This document shows positions 60,911 through 60,925 of a DNA stretch of 60,925 nt, in pieces. Numbering within the stretch: position 1 is the first letter of the stretch; every line of letters begins with the position of its first letter. The position numbers and the translations under genes are program-made. The DNA is from Bdellovibrionales bacterium (GTDB taxonomy: Bacteria; Bdellovibrionota; Bacteriovoracia; Bacteriovoracales; Bacteriovoracaceae): assembly GCA_030638415.1 (NCBI GenBank), contig DAOWEO010000076.1:1-60925 (forward strand). The letters run 5' to 3'. Below the pieces are notes generated by a model, which was given only the letters and a program-made list of their open reading frames with translations, was not told the origin of the DNA and searched no databases.

Positions 60911-60925
60911 ATGCGTATATAAAGA

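Overview
The window is a gene-dense stretch of a low-GC (about 36% by eye) Gram-negative chromosome. The gene content points to a predatory bacterium of the Bdellovibrionota, most likely the Bacteriovoracaceae / Halobacteriovorax side. The reasons are an outer-membrane and periplasm lifestyle (signal peptides, lipoprotein, putative beta-barrel), CcsBA-type cytochrome c maturation, PilZ/GGDEF/FHA signalling, a spirochaete/mitochondrial-like EF-G, secreted nucleases, and a probable ceramide synthesis operon (sphingolipids are known from Bacteriovorax stolpii). This taxonomic placement is inference. No phage, insertion sequence, CRISPR array, integrase or tRNA gene was seen.

Layout. 1-8.98 kb: a secreted Met/Gly-repeat protein cut by the left edge, a cold-shock protein, a Gsk-type nucleoside kinase coupled to an unknown protein, a putative outer-membrane protein, and a pepN / DUF2797 / PilZ run. 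9.09-12.98 kb: a plus-strand operon of a stand-alone response regulator followed by serine palmitoyltransferase, GNAT acyltransferase and short-chain/epimerase reductase homologues, matching bacterial ceramide synthesis (Spt-bCerS-CerR). 13-20 kb (minus): thioredoxin-like protein, OPT transporter, secreted endonuclease I, CcsBA and FbaA. 20-27.4 kb: a cyclic-nucleotide-binding protein, a secreted DNase-I-fold protein, a hibernation factor, an Fnr-like regulator with a palindrome at its own start, a DEDDh exonuclease and a GH42-like protein. 27.5-34.6 kb: one long plus-strand operon of two acyl-CoA dehydrogenases, pgi, an FHA-GGDEF cyclase, mutL and miaA. 34.7-44.6 kb: a lineage-specific signalling protein with a winged-helix partner, a CCA/PAP nucleotidyltransferase, a LysR regulator, fusA, a gene-free stretch with a structured element, HU, and a NifS-like desulfurase with a cysteine-poor Rrf2 regulator. 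44.9-50.2 kb (minus): cdaA-cdaR-glmM-nnr-tsaE, joining c-di-AMP signalling, wall-precursor synthesis and metabolite/tRNA repair. 50.3-54.8 kb: small housekeeping genes (yjbQ, mnmD-like, cAMP phosphodiesterase, rsmI, STAS). 54.9-58.2 kb (minus): rimM-trmD-SPOUT methyltransferase-rplS-rnhB-yraN. 58.3-60.4 kb: a large exported protein of unknown function. The right edge holds a 5S rRNA on the minus strand, presumably the end of an rRNA operon whose 16S and 23S lie beyond the window, plus a remnant of a second 5S 3' end.

The genes are tightly packed, with stop-start overlaps and several convergent genes that share their last codons. Many starts are GTG or TTG backed by a good Shine-Dalgarno sequence, and I trimmed starts accordingly. 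The most notable items are the putative ceramide operon with its linked response regulator, the structured element near 42.1 kb with a sigma-54-like promoter beside it, the Fnr-type regulator with an Fnr-like box at its own start, the Rrf2 regulator lacking Fe-S ligands, and the 5S-end duplication interrupted by an inverted-repeat element.
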